A DNA stretch of 64,000 bases from Mucilaginibacter sp. SMC90. Its GTDB lineage: Bacteria > Bacteroidota > Bacteroidia > Sphingobacteriales > Sphingobacteriaceae. The DNA is taken from positions 6,262,001 to 6,326,000 of the forward strand of contig NZ_CP094527.1 in the NCBI RefSeq assembly GCF_022811725.1, in the 5' to 3' direction. The position numbers and the translations under genes are program-made. Under the pieces are notes generated by a model that was not told the origin of the DNA, did not search any database, and saw nothing but the letters and a program-made list of their open reading frames with translations. Positions 17,968 through 25,586 of the stretch are shown piece after piece. Each line of letters begins with the position of its first letter. Within the stretch, counting starts at the first letter, position 1.

Positions 17968-18743
17968 CGGATATGTTGTAAAACTTTTTGAGCGATTTCG
18001 ATGTCAGTTTGCGGCTTCCAGGCACCCAGGCTTGTACTACCTGTTTTCAGTTTTTCCTGCCGGGCGGTCATATCGAGCGTAGCCTGGGCCGAGGCGGTCC
18101 TGATCGCCCAAATGCCTGATTTCGTTCGGAATTCATGGAGCAAACGATAATAGGTCATGATCCTGGAACCGCGGTCCATATCGCTATTACGGGCCCCGTC
18201 GAGCCTTTCTTTGAGCCTGTCCAGCTCATTCCGATACCAGTCATAGAGCCCCTCGGAGACGAGGTTCTGCTGTACCGCAACCGGTAATCCTGCGAGGATC
18301 GATTGCATCGAATGGTTCAATACGGGCCCGAACTGATCTTTATAATAAAGTAGCCATAAGGGGTCAGCATCGCTCAAAAGGCCGGATTGGGAGGCTATTT
18401 GAGAAAGGGCTGTGTTCCGCAGGGTATCGGATTGTAATTTGTGTTTGTCATCAACAGACTGCATCGTGGCCACCGCGGCAAGCCGCTGGGTCTGGGGGCC
18501 GTTTGCCCGCAAGGGGCGGAGGTCTGTCTTGTGGTAATTAGGATAGGGAAAACCCCAGACCAGCCAGTAAAACGGGTTGAGGCCTAAAAAACCGGAAGAG
18601 GGCTTGAATTTATTCTGGTCCCATTGCTGGAACACCATCCGCTGCTCCTGGTAACGCAGCGCTTCATCATTGATCTTTTGCTGTCCACGGCCCGCTGTGC
18701 AACACAGCTCCAGGCAGGCCAATAAAAATATATACTTTTTCAT
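17964..18743 (-). CDS. Exported conjugation protein in TraI position, unassigned
   Basis: A 259-residue protein with an N-terminal signal peptide (MKKYIFLLACLELCCTAGRG) and a possible lipobox-like Cys. A region with aromatic residues (GLNPFYWLVWGFPYPNYHK) is followed by long helices (YRNELDRLKERLDGARNSDM). It is not clearly related to the three preceding paralogues, but lies between them and traJ, where other elements carry TraI (DUF4141, VirB5-like). Four-nucleotide overlaps on both sides couple it tightly to its neighbours. An envelope role in the mating apparatus is inferred from position and signal peptide only. Confidence 0.8.
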   Translation of the reverse strand: MKKYIFLLACLELCCTAGRGQQKINDEALRYQEQRMVFQQWDQNKFKPSSGFLGLNPFYWLVWGFPYPNYHKTDLRPLRANGPQTQRLAAVATMQSVDDKHKLQSDTLRNTALSQIASQSGLLSDADPLWLLYYKDQFGPVLNHSMQSILAGLPVAVQQNLVSEGLYDWYRNELDRLKERLDGARNSDMDRGSRIMTYYRLLHEFRTKSGIWAIRTASAQATLDMTARQEKLKTGSTSLGAWKPQTDIEIAQKVLQHIR

Positions 18744-19405
18744 TCTCTTAAATATTTAGCGTTTCGGATGATCTGGGTGACATAATCGCGGTCATGACTG
18801 ATAAAATCGCGGAAGGGGTTCATGCTTTTGAACAGACCGTTTTGCCTGGCCCAGAACATGGCTTTCCAGCAGCCGTAGGCAAGTCCGTCAAGGATTTGCA
18901 ACTGCGTTACAACCTTGTGTAGCAACTCGTCGCGGGCACTGTAATCGGCGAGCATATTACTGCCTTCTTTGAGCACGAAGCCGGAAACATCGGAAACCAG
19001 GGCGAGTGCCCGCTGTCGCATTTCGTTGGTCATACCGTTGGCAAAGGCGAGCAGGAATGGATTGGTTTTCGCCAGTTCGAGGGATTGCGTGACGTAGGAG
19101 CTTATATCGCTCACGATAAAAAACATGTATTTTACTTCAAGACCGTCCTTCAGTGCGGAGTTCACATTGGAAAGTGAACGATAGATCATCTCCTGTGCCA
19201 GTACGACCGATCCGGCATTGGTATTCAGGTTGTCGATATCGGTATTTATCTTAGCAAGATATTGCTGGTGCGTTGTTTCAGCCGAGCTGCGTACGGCCGC
19301 GTTTGCCACAACCGACTGATAATGCTTAGCGTCGAAGACAGCTTTTTGAGCATCAGCGCAGTCCGCCAATAAAAATGCCCAAAGGACTATAAAGATCATT
19401 TTCAT
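18740..19405 (-). CDS. Exported VirB5-like candidate, paralogue 3 of 3
   Basis: A 221-residue protein with a signal peptide (MKMIFIVLWAFLLADCADAQ) and mostly helical mature part. It shares with the next two genes the C-terminal pattern NP(F/W)..(F/W)...D..(V/I)......NAKYL (here SMNPFRDFISHDRD then NAKYLRE) and the SNPVLL-type segment (KTNPFLLAF). The size, signal peptide, helical nature and placement between VirB4-like TraG and VirB6-like TraJ fit a minor pilin/adhesin of the VirB5 type, but there is no direct homology proof. Overlaps the neighbours by 4 nt. Confidence 0.8.
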   Translation of the reverse strand: MKMIFIVLWAFLLADCADAQKAVFDAKHYQSVVANAAVRSSAETTHQQYLAKINTDIDNLNTNAGSVVLAQEMIYRSLSNVNSALKDGLEVKYMFFIVSDISSYVTQSLELAKTNPFLLAFANGMTNEMRQRALALVSDVSGFVLKEGSNMLADYSARDELLHKVVTQLQILDGLAYGCWKAMFWARQNGLFKSMNPFRDFISHDRDYVTQIIRNAKYLRE

Positions 19406-20082
19406 AATTTGAGGTATTTGGCGTTTCGTAAAATATCTTTTGCCAGGTCCTGATCGGCATCAATGAAACTTTGGAAGGGGTGCGCCGCTTTCAGTAGATC
19501 TGGTAACCGCGAATACTGCATCATTGCCAGCATATTCCCGGACTGGTCCTGAATGGCGCTTAGTTCCGAAAGCACATAATCAAAAAGAAGCTTACGGTCC
19601 GAAGCCTTCATCTGGTTCACGTCTCCGAGTGACAGGATCAACCCGGAAACATAACGGAGCAAACCCTTAGCTTTATCTGAAAAATCCAAAGCCGCCCCAT
19701 ATCCAATTGCGATCAGTGCAGGGTTATTTTCGACAAGGTCGATGATTTGCGCCTGGTTGCTGATGATCCGCTGAACCATCGGTGTCGCGTATAAACCGAT
19801 CTGAGCTGCATTGATCGCTGTGCCAAGCGTATTGTACCGGCCCTGCAGGTTCCGGTAAGTAACCTTCAATCTGGCAAGGAGGGTCAGGTTCGCCTGCTCA
19901 TTGGCCAGGGCGGCGGCCTGCCTGTTCCTGGCCTCGGTCTGTTGCTTGTTCTCAGATTTGGATTCTTCGACAAGCTGGTGAATGGCGGGGATATTAAGCA
20001 CTTTGTGCTGGGCTACGACAACGTTACCCGATAACGACAGCAACGAAATCAAACCAGCATAACGTAACGTCAATCTTTTCAT
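19402..20082 (-). CDS. Exported VirB5-like candidate, paralogue 2 of 3
   Basis: A 226-residue secreted helical protein (hydrophobic start LRYAGLISLLSLSGNVVVAQ). It has the same layout as its two neighbours: a segment like ENNPALIAIGYG, a lengthy helical bundle, and the C-terminal AHPFQSFIDADQDLAK followed by NAKYLKL. It is the most diverged of the three in the N-terminal region, with Gln/Ala/Asn-rich helices (RNRQAAALANEQANLTLLAR). Overlapping starts and stops (4 nt) suggest stoichiometric production, as expected for subunits of one structure. Confidence 0.8.
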   Translation of the reverse strand: MKRLTLRYAGLISLLSLSGNVVVAQHKVLNIPAIHQLVEESKSENKQQTEARNRQAAALANEQANLTLLARLKVTYRNLQGRYNTLGTAINAAQIGLYATPMVQRIISNQAQIIDLVENNPALIAIGYGAALDFSDKAKGLLRYVSGLILSLGDVNQMKASDRKLLFDYVLSELSAIQDQSGNMLAMMQYSRLPDLLKAAHPFQSFIDADQDLAKDILRNAKYLKL

Positions 20083-20747
20083 TTCTTCAGGTATTTGGCG
20101 TTATTGAGCACTTCATTAGCGATGCGTGTATCCTGGTTTTGCCATTCCGCCCAGGGGTTAAGCGAACGGAATATCCCATTCATTTTTGCCCAGTATATCG
20201 CGCGGTTCATGCCAAACGCGATTCCCCGTAATATGCGCATTTGGTCGGCTATGTGGTTCAGCAACCTGCCCCTTTCTCCGGAGTCCATGAGGTTATTAGC
20301 TCCGGGCTTTAAGACGAATGCGCTGACGTCGGCGGCGAGCATCCCTGCGCGTGTGTCAAAATCGCGTGCGCCCTGTTCAGCGAACAGCAGCAATACCGGA
20401 TTGGAACGGGCCATAGAGACCGCCGACCCCACATCGTTAACGATATCCGATCCGCATTCAGCTATATCCTTCACCGTATAAAGATTATTGATGACTGCCG
20501 CTACTTCGCTCAAACCTTTATAGATCCTATTTTGCAGGTTATTGACCAATACGAGCTGACTGCTTACGGCCAGCTGCCCCTGGCCTATCAGGTTAAGCTT
20601 ATCATTTGTGGTATTCAGCTGGCCATTGATCATGCCGGCATTTACAGCGATGGCCGCCGATGTCGCCGGGTCTACTACCAGCTCCTGTGAAAATGCTTTT
20701 GTCACGATCAGCAATGCAGCGATCAAACTGCTTATTTTAATTATCAT
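20079..20747 (-). CDS. Exported VirB5-like candidate, paralogue 1 of 3
   Basis: A 222-residue secreted helical protein (signal peptide ISSLIAALLIVTKAFSQ). It carries SNPVLLLFAEQGARDFDTRA and the C-terminal SLNPWAEWQNQDTRIANEVL with NAKYLKK, matching its two downstream paralogues. It begins the tightly overlapping block that runs into traJ. Between traG and this gene lies a hairpin with a short U-tract (20771-20793), which may uncouple expression of the trio from traG. Confidence 0.8.
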   Translation of the reverse strand: MIIKISSLIAALLIVTKAFSQELVVDPATSAAIAVNAGMINGQLNTTNDKLNLIGQGQLAVSSQLVLVNNLQNRIYKGLSEVAAVINNLYTVKDIAECGSDIVNDVGSAVSMARSNPVLLLFAEQGARDFDTRAGMLAADVSAFVLKPGANNLMDSGERGRLLNHIADQMRILRGIAFGMNRAIYWAKMNGIFRSLNPWAEWQNQDTRIANEVLNNAKYLKK

Positions 20748-20770
20748 AGCTTAAAATTTGAAATGTAAAA

Positions 20771-20793
20771 GCCACCCGGATTTTCCGGATGGC
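20771..20793 (-). terminator. Attenuator-like hairpin after traG
   Basis: Minus-strand reading: GCCATCCGGA, AAA loop, TCCGGGTGGC (one mismatch in a 10-bp stem), then TTTTACATTT. It stands 29 nt after the traG stop and 24 nt before the next start, so partial termination inside the tra operon is plausible. Confidence 0.6.
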
Positions 20794-20821
20794 AAAGCGA
20801 TGGACATGATACCAAAGGCAG

Positions 20822-23245
20822 TTAAGATTGATGCTTAAGGTTCACCGCGTTAACGAACCCCGCAAGCGAAAGGCCGCTTTGCCGGAAATCAGCAACAAAG
20901 GCGTCAAGGCCTTCTTCGTACGACCCAAAGGCATCGGTGTAACTTTCCACGGCTGTTTTTTCCGGTTTCTCTGTCGTGTAGGTGAGATACTGCTCGGTAG
21001 AAACCTCGACACCATAGACCTCGCCAACACTTCCCCGCCGGATGTATACTTCTTTAAAGCGGCCACGTGCAGGACCTTTCTCCAGCTGGTTGATGGTAAA
21101 GATCTTTTTCTGCTCGGTTTTACTGATAGAAAGAAGCGCTGCGATCTCCGCATATTTATCCCGAAAGTTGGACTGGTCAAGCAGGCATATCGTATCCGAA
21201 TTATTGATGATACTGTCCTTAACAACTGAATTCCCGATGATATCGCCTAATTCCTGGGTTACGACGATTGCTTCGCCCCAAAACTTGCGGACCGTCTTAT
21301 ACAGATAGAGCAGGTAGCCCGCCATCAGGGGACTGGCAATCGCCTTCCAGGCTTCCTCCACGATCAGTGCCTTACGCATTTGGTTGCGGTACCGCATCTT
21401 CTGGATAAATACATCCATTATGATGAGCGTAGTTATCGGAAAGAGGGTTTTGTTCTCCTTCAACTGGTCAATTTCAAATACGACGAAGCGTTCAGTAAAC
21501 AAAGAGCTGTCCGTATCCTGGTTGAGGATCAACGCGAATTCACCACCGGTATAAAACTTCTTCAGCACATACCTGAACTCATCGAAGTCAAAAACGATCC
21601 GTTCTTCAGACTGGATCAGGGGAATTTTTTCCAGTGCGAACTCATAAAAGGTATTGAAGTTCATATTTCCCTGCCCTGCGAAACAGCTGATGTAATATGC
21701 GCTGATGACATTGGAAATAACATCCCGTTCCACCTGGCTCAGCCCCCCTTCGGCCCCTTTCCATATTACCCCTACCAGCGTGATCAGGAAATCCTTCTTC
21801 TCGATGTTGTATTCAGCTTCGCTGATGCGGAAGGGGTTCATGGTGATCGGACGCTGATCTGTATAGGTGATGTATTTTCCACCATAATATTTGCAGAGCC
21901 CGGAATACGAATGACCGGTATCAACGATGACCACATCCATGTTGTACAACATGTATTGTTCTACCAGTGAATTTACAAAAAAAGACTTGCCCGCTCCACT
22001 GGGGGCCATCACGAATTTGTTGCGATTATTAATCCTACCTGTCCGCATCGGTAAATCTGCCAAGTCTATTCCGACCGGGATTCCCTGCCTGTCGGTAAAG
22101 CGGATAAGGAAATCCGACAGTTCATCCTTCTGAAGTGATTCTTTAAAAAAGAAACAGGCAGCTGCTTCGGCGGTTGTCAGGAACCAGTCATAGTTTTTGA
22201 GTTCGACACCATTGCCCGGCAGTATCGTTCGAAACAATTCCAGCTGATTATAAGCATTTTCGCTCGGGATGATCCCATACTGGAATAAGGCGTTTTCGAC
22301 AAAATTTCCTGCTTTTTGCAAATCATTTTCACCAGCAGCGATGACGACGTTAAAGTGTGCTTTGACCAATAACAGGTTATCCCGGGCAACATCGGCTAAG
22401 AGCCGGTCGATGTCTTCAACACAAAGGTTATTGACCGGGTCGGGGATGCCGGAATGCTTTTTCTTCTTTGCCTCCAGCGCGCGCAATGTCATTACCTGGT
22501 TCGGGATATCGATGAGCTGGTTTAATACCACTGCTTCCGCATGTGGTATCCTGAAAAGAAAAGACAGGAAATCTACCGGGAAACCGCGGAGGCTTTCACT
22601 ATCGTTAAGTTCAATGAAGGGACTTACTTCAGGGGGCAGGTCGATGGTATCAATATTGACCAGGCTGATACTCCGTACATGCCGTTTGCCGATCCTGATC
22701 CGGTCATCTCCCGGTGCGATATTGTCGAGCTTCAGGCAGCTTCCGTTGAAATTCATACCGAGCATGCGCAGAACAAGGTGGTTAATGGCCTCCTCCTTTA
22801 AGGCATGGGCACCGGGGATCATTTCCATTATTTTCCCGATCGACCGTAAGAAATCCTGTATCGATTTTGGATCGTAAACATAGAACCTGCCCTTTTTTAC
22901 CTGGCGGGTGATGGTCAGGTAGGTTTCGATCTGCAGGCGTTCCCTGCCCTCAAAATGGGCGTTGTATTTTTGTTGGAGATATTCTTTTTGTGGGGAACCC
23001 TGATAGCGTCCCCGGCAGATGATATCCTGCTTTTGAATAATGTAACCATCGCCAAGAATGGAAATGATGTTAATCAATTGCCGGTGGAATTCTTCGTAGC
23101 CGGCAGCATGGGCAGCATAACGGGTGACCGGGTTGACCATCCCGATAACTACGGATGTTTCGCCGTTCATCCCGATCAGCAGGTTGTACCCGCTGCTTTT
23201 ATCAATCCCGGCATAGGGAATGTTAAACAAAGTTTTTCCGGCCAT
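20822..23245 (-). CDS. traG: Conjugation ATPase TraG (VirB4-like)
   Basis: An 807-residue AAA+ ATPase that powers assembly and substrate transfer at the cytoplasmic face of the channel. Walker A is MAPSGAGKSFFVNS (Lys about residue 420), Walker B is RKALIVEEAWKAIA (~670), and TVRKFWGEAIVVTQELGDII is the VirB4/TraG C-terminal signature. The N-terminal third (FNIPYAGIDKSSGYNLLIG) is the membrane-associated domain. The ATG lies 23 nt inside traF, indicating coupled translation. Length is normal for Bacteroidota TraG. Confidence 0.95.
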   Translation of the reverse strand: MAGKTLFNIPYAGIDKSSGYNLLIGMNGETSVVIGMVNPVTRYAAHAAGYEEFHRQLINIISILGDGYIIQKQDIICRGRYQGSPQKEYLQQKYNAHFEGRERLQIETYLTITRQVKKGRFYVYDPKSIQDFLRSIGKIMEMIPGAHALKEEAINHLVLRMLGMNFNGSCLKLDNIAPGDDRIRIGKRHVRSISLVNIDTIDLPPEVSPFIELNDSESLRGFPVDFLSFLFRIPHAEAVVLNQLIDIPNQVMTLRALEAKKKKHSGIPDPVNNLCVEDIDRLLADVARDNLLLVKAHFNVVIAAGENDLQKAGNFVENALFQYGIIPSENAYNQLELFRTILPGNGVELKNYDWFLTTAEAAACFFFKESLQKDELSDFLIRFTDRQGIPVGIDLADLPMRTGRINNRNKFVMAPSGAGKSFFVNSLVEQYMLYNMDVVIVDTGHSYSGLCKYYGGKYITYTDQRPITMNPFRISEAEYNIEKKDFLITLVGVIWKGAEGGLSQVERDVISNVISAYYISCFAGQGNMNFNTFYEFALEKIPLIQSEERIVFDFDEFRYVLKKFYTGGEFALILNQDTDSSLFTERFVVFEIDQLKENKTLFPITTLIIMDVFIQKMRYRNQMRKALIVEEAWKAIASPLMAGYLLYLYKTVRKFWGEAIVVTQELGDIIGNSVVKDSIINNSDTICLLDQSNFRDKYAEIAALLSISKTEQKKIFTINQLEKGPARGRFKEVYIRRGSVGEVYGVEVSTEQYLTYTTEKPEKTAVESYTDAFGSYEEGLDAFVADFRQSGLSLAGFVNAVNLKHQS

Positions 23246-23510
23246 AATGGTTGAGGATAAGAATGTGTTTTGAGCGAGTTTTCACATGCAGGCCTTTTTT
23301 CTGCTTCGACGCGGTAAAGAGCAAGCCGCCAACAATGCAGCCGATAAGTACAAATGCCCCGAGCCACATATTGATCAGCGACATGGTCAATGCGCCGAAC
23401 ACCAGTCCTGCGAGCAGGAAACCAATGCCCCAATAGATGAACTTCCCTTTAAATCCTTTGAATATAAGGGGCTTCTGAAGCCCCTTATAAACAGCGTACT
23501 TTGGCGGCAT
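23223..23510 (-). CDS. traF: Conjugative transposon protein TraF (DUF4133, VirB3-like)
   Basis: A 95-residue membrane protein with two hydrophobic helices (IYWGIGFLLAGLVFGALTM and MWLGAFVLIGCIVGGLLF) and the N-terminal YKGLQKPLIFKGFKGKFIYW, diagnostic of TraF. VirB3-like proteins work next to the VirB4 ATPase, here TraG, which begins inside this gene. It starts one base after traE stops. Confidence 0.92.
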   Translation of the reverse strand: MPPKYAVYKGLQKPLIFKGFKGKFIYWGIGFLLAGLVFGALTMSLINMWLGAFVLIGCIVGGLLFTASKQKKGLHVKTRSKHILILNHYGRKNFV

Positions 23511-23511
23511 T

Positions 23512-23817
23512 TTAAAGGCCGAAGAAAGCTTTGATCACGAGCGCGGAAACGACGAGGAACACACAGCTTCCACCCCATCCCATGAGCTCTTTGTTGATAT
23601 CCTGATCACCACTATTCCATTTTGAATAGACACGGATGGCGCCGACTATACCGACGATGCCGCCAATGACCAGTGTAATGTTCGTCACCGGGGCGATATA
23701 GGTTTTCAGGGTTGTGGTAGCGGTGTTAAGGCCGTTAACACCATTTTGGGCAAACGCGGGAACTGAAAGGGCAAGCAGGAATGCCATGGCCCATAACTTT
23801 TTTGTTTTGGTAAACAT
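23512..23817 (-). CDS. traE: Conjugative transposon protein TraE (DUF4134, VirB2-like pilin candidate)
   Basis: A 101-residue protein: signal peptide (AMAFLLALSVPAFAQ), a first hydrophobic helix (ITLVIGGIVGIVGAIRVYSKW), a short loop, DINKELMGWGGSC, and a second helix (VFLVVSALVIKAFFGL). This is the TraE layout, thought to be the pilus subunit. A paralogue (24048-24338) and a decayed fragment (23893-23922) lie upstream, so the pilin gene has been duplicated at least twice. Confidence 0.92.
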   Translation of the reverse strand: MFTKTKKLWAMAFLLALSVPAFAQNGVNGLNTATTTLKTYIAPVTNITLVIGGIVGIVGAIRVYSKWNSGDQDINKELMGWGGSCVFLVVSALVIKAFFGL

Positions 23818-23854
23818 TAATCGAGGTATGAGAATGAAGGCGGAGATCTTTTAA

Positions 23855-23873
23855 GGCTACCGGGGTGGCAGCC
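23855..23873 (-). other. Hairpin after decayed traE copy
   Basis: Imperfect stem-loop GGCTACC..GGTGGCAGCC-type, exactly 20 nt after the stop codon of the traE remnant. The intact traE paralogue has the related, perfect hairpin GGCCACC-GGGT-GGTGGCC (24011-24028) also 20 nt after its stop. The conserved spacing shows that gene end and hairpin were duplicated together. No convincing U-tract follows either. Confidence 0.5.
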
Positions 23874-23892
23874 GTGTATGCATATCAGGCGT

Positions 23893-23922
23893 TCAGATCT
23901 CGAACAACGCCGTCAGGAATAC
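23893..23922 (-). pseudogene. Remnant of a third TraE copy (last 10 codons)
   Basis: The minus strand encodes VFLTALFEI followed by TGA, against VFLKALFGI and stop at the end of the intact paralogue 24048-24338. At DNA level, gttcagatcYcgaacaacgcc is shared with one difference out of 21 bases. Upstream of these codons the similarity ends and a terminator (23943-23960) intervenes, so only the 3' tip of the gene survives. It is followed at the same distance by a related hairpin. Confidence 0.6.
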
Positions 23923-23942
23923 AGCCGAAGGGCATAAAAAAA

Positions 23943-23960
23943 GCCGCAATACATTGCAGC
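23943..23960 (-). terminator. Rho-independent terminator upstream of traE
   Basis: Minus strand: GCTGCAA-TGTA-TTGCGGC (7-bp stem with a G-U pair) followed by seven T. It lies between the two TraE-type genes, so the parA-side genes and the traE-N operon may be separate transcription units, with a promoter for traE expected in 23818-23940. Confidence 0.7.
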
Positions 23961-24047
23961 CGCTGACCGTTAGAAGGTCGTAAAGAGGTAAAAGACAGGG
24001 AACTTTTACAGGCCACCGGGTGGTGGCCTCATAAAGAAAAAAAGCGT

Positions 24048-24338
24048 TCAGATCCCGAACAACGCCTTTAAAAAAACACCCGCGAGCAAGATGAAAATTG
24101 CCGCATAAAACCAGCCTGAGATATCAGGCGTGATATCCCGGTTACCGTCCTGCATCCTCTTATGGATCTTGAGGGCACCGATAATACCTAAGATTCCGGC
24201 CGTCACAAAGGAAAGGTCGACGGCGGAGAAAAAATCTGAAGCAAGATCCTGTCGCGCCTGCTGCATTTCAGCTATGCCAGGTTGCGCTTGTGCGCCCAAT
24301 GCAAGCAGGCAGCAACAGAATAAGAAAAATGACTTCAT
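24048..24338 (-). CDS. Second TraE-type protein (DUF4134)
   Basis: A 96-residue protein with a signal peptide (FLFCCCLLALGAQAQ), helix one (LSFVTAGILGIIGALKIHKRM), loop with GNRDITPDISGWF, helix two (AAIFILLAGVFLKALFGI). This matches the layout of traE (23512-23817) with low identity, so it is an older duplicate. It may be an alternative pilin subunit. The start overlaps the previous stop by 1 nt. Confidence 0.88.
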   Translation of the reverse strand: MKSFFLFCCCLLALGAQAQPGIAEMQQARQDLASDFFSAVDLSFVTAGILGIIGALKIHKRMQDGNRDITPDISGWFYAAIFILLAGVFLKALFGI

Positions 24339-24631
24339 CAGGAAAAGCTTACCGCGCGGGTAAACTCAATGGCCTCCTGCTGAGCGAGGCCGAACATTTG
24401 TTTGATGCGCACCCCACCGGAAGAAACGATGGGAGATTCCAACCTGGCAGGGCTGTCTTCATCTGTTCCCGATTGGAGCCGAACCGGAGTTTCTTGTTCT
24501 ACAAAGGTCAACACGTTTCGTTCTTCGTGATTGTCGGATTTCCCGGAACGAAGAAAGTCCCATGTGATCAATAGTCCGTAATAGCTAGCGTAAATGGCCG
24601 AAAGCCAAAGCGTAAATTTTATCCAGTTCAT
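24338..24631 (-). CDS. Small membrane-anchored conjugation protein (TraD position)
   Basis: A 97-residue protein with one N-terminal membrane helix (FTLWLSAIYASYYGLLITW) and a polar tail (ERNVLTFVEQETPVRLQSGT). The tail ends in FTRAVSFS. It sits between the ParA-partner gene and the TraE-type genes, where TraD lies in related elements, but the sequence is too short and divergent for me to name it. Overlaps the neighbour genes by 4 nt and 1 nt, so it belongs to the same operon. Confidence 0.75.
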   Translation of the reverse strand: MNWIKFTLWLSAIYASYYGLLITWDFLRSGKSDNHEERNVLTFVEQETPVRLQSGTDEDSPARLESPIVSSGGVRIKQMFGLAQQEAIEFTRAVSFS

Positions 24632-24951
24632 AATTCTGTATTTAGCATAAATTGTTTGATTACTTTTTTCAGTTCGGGGTGCTGCTCAAAAAGATATTTT
24701 ACAGCGAAGGCGACGAGCTTGGTAGTATCTATATTGGTAGCGATCTTAAACTGGCTCAAAAGCAGTACGTAATCCGCGTCGAACCTCACGTGTACCATAC
24801 TTTTATTATTACTGTTGTCATAATCCATAATGGCCTGCAGGATCTGCGGGATTTCGCGTACCGTTTTCTTCCGGTTGTCATTTTTCGTTTTTTTCGCGTC
24901 GGGTTTCCCCAGTTCCTCGCGGAGCTGGTCAGCCAGTGATTTCATGTTTTC
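24628..24951 (-). CDS. DUF3408-like small DNA-binding partner of ParA
   Basis: About 107 residues. A charged N-terminal half (DAKKTKNDNRKKTVREI) is followed by a compact domain, MVHVRFDADYVLLLSQFKIA and TKLVAFAVKYLFEQHPELKK, which looks like a ribbon-helix-helix (beta strand, then two helices). Such proteins accompany ParA-type ATPases in Bacteroidota conjugative elements (TraB/TraC region). I chose ATG 24951 (MENMKSLADQ); an upstream in-frame start at 24981 would lengthen the overlap with parA from 23 to 53 nt. Function inferred from context. Confidence 0.75.
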   Translation of the reverse strand, partial: ENMKSLADQLREELGKPDAKKTKNDNRKKTVREIPQILQAIMDYDNSNNKSMVHVRFDADYVLLLSQFKIATNIDTTKLVAFAVKYLFEQHPELKKVIKQFMLNTEL

Positions 24952-25570
24952 CATGGATATAGTGATTGTATATAGGTTCAAAAACGGGAACGATGAGCGA
25001 GAGCAGGGACAAAGGTGTTTGAAAAGTATTGACCCGCTGGAAGTCTATCCGGTCGGGAAGCATGGCACTGATCCTTCCAAACTTGGAAAGCTGTTCGTTA
25101 ACCTCCTCCATGATCTCGAATTTAGCGTTGGCTTTCACCCTGTTGGGAATAAAGACTATCGGGATCTTTGGATTGATCTTCCGCAATACGACGGTGAAGA
25201 GTATCGTAGACGTAAAGCTGAACTCATCATAGGAGAACGGGCAAATCACCAGCTCGGCAGATTGGAAAACCGGTATCAATCCGTCGTCGTCCAACTTACC
25301 TGGAAGATCGATAAGTACGATATCTTCTTTCTTTTTGCCGACGATATTCCGGAGTACCGGGTATGCCTCAAGGCTCGTTGGTACAACCTGGTAAGGCTCC
25401 GCATTTTCCAGGATCTTGGCCTTGTCGAATTTCTGTGATATGGACTGCTGATAGTCCATGTCTACCACGGTGACGGGGCAATTTTTCGCGGTGGTCAGGT
25501 AATTGGCCATGACCAGGGTGAGCGTGCTTTTTCCCGCCCCTCCCTTCTGGTTTGCTATAAGTATTGTCAT
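24929..25570 (-). CDS. traA: ParA/MinD-type ATPase (TraA)
   Basis: About 213 residues from ATG 25570 (MTILIANQKGGAGKSTLTLV). The deviant Walker A KGGAGKST is at residues ~9-16, Walker A' VVDMDYQQS near 42, and DIVLIDLPG near 87. The family positions DNA or protein complexes in the cell; in conjugative transposons it is the first tra gene (TraA). The longer frame with start at 25660 reaches into mobB and lacks family-like sequence before MTILIANQ, so it was rejected. Confidence 0.9.
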   Translation of the reverse strand: MTILIANQKGGAGKSTLTLVMANYLTTAKNCPVTVVDMDYQQSISQKFDKAKILENAEPYQVVPTSLEAYPVLRNIVGKKKEDIVLIDLPGKLDDDGLIPVFQSAELVICPFSYDEFSFTSTILFTVVLRKINPKIPIVFIPNRVKANAKFEIMEEVNEQLSKFGRISAMLPDRIDFQRVNTFQTPLSLLSLIVPVFEPIYNHYIHGKHEITG

Positions 25571-25586
25571 GATTAAAGGTTGATTG

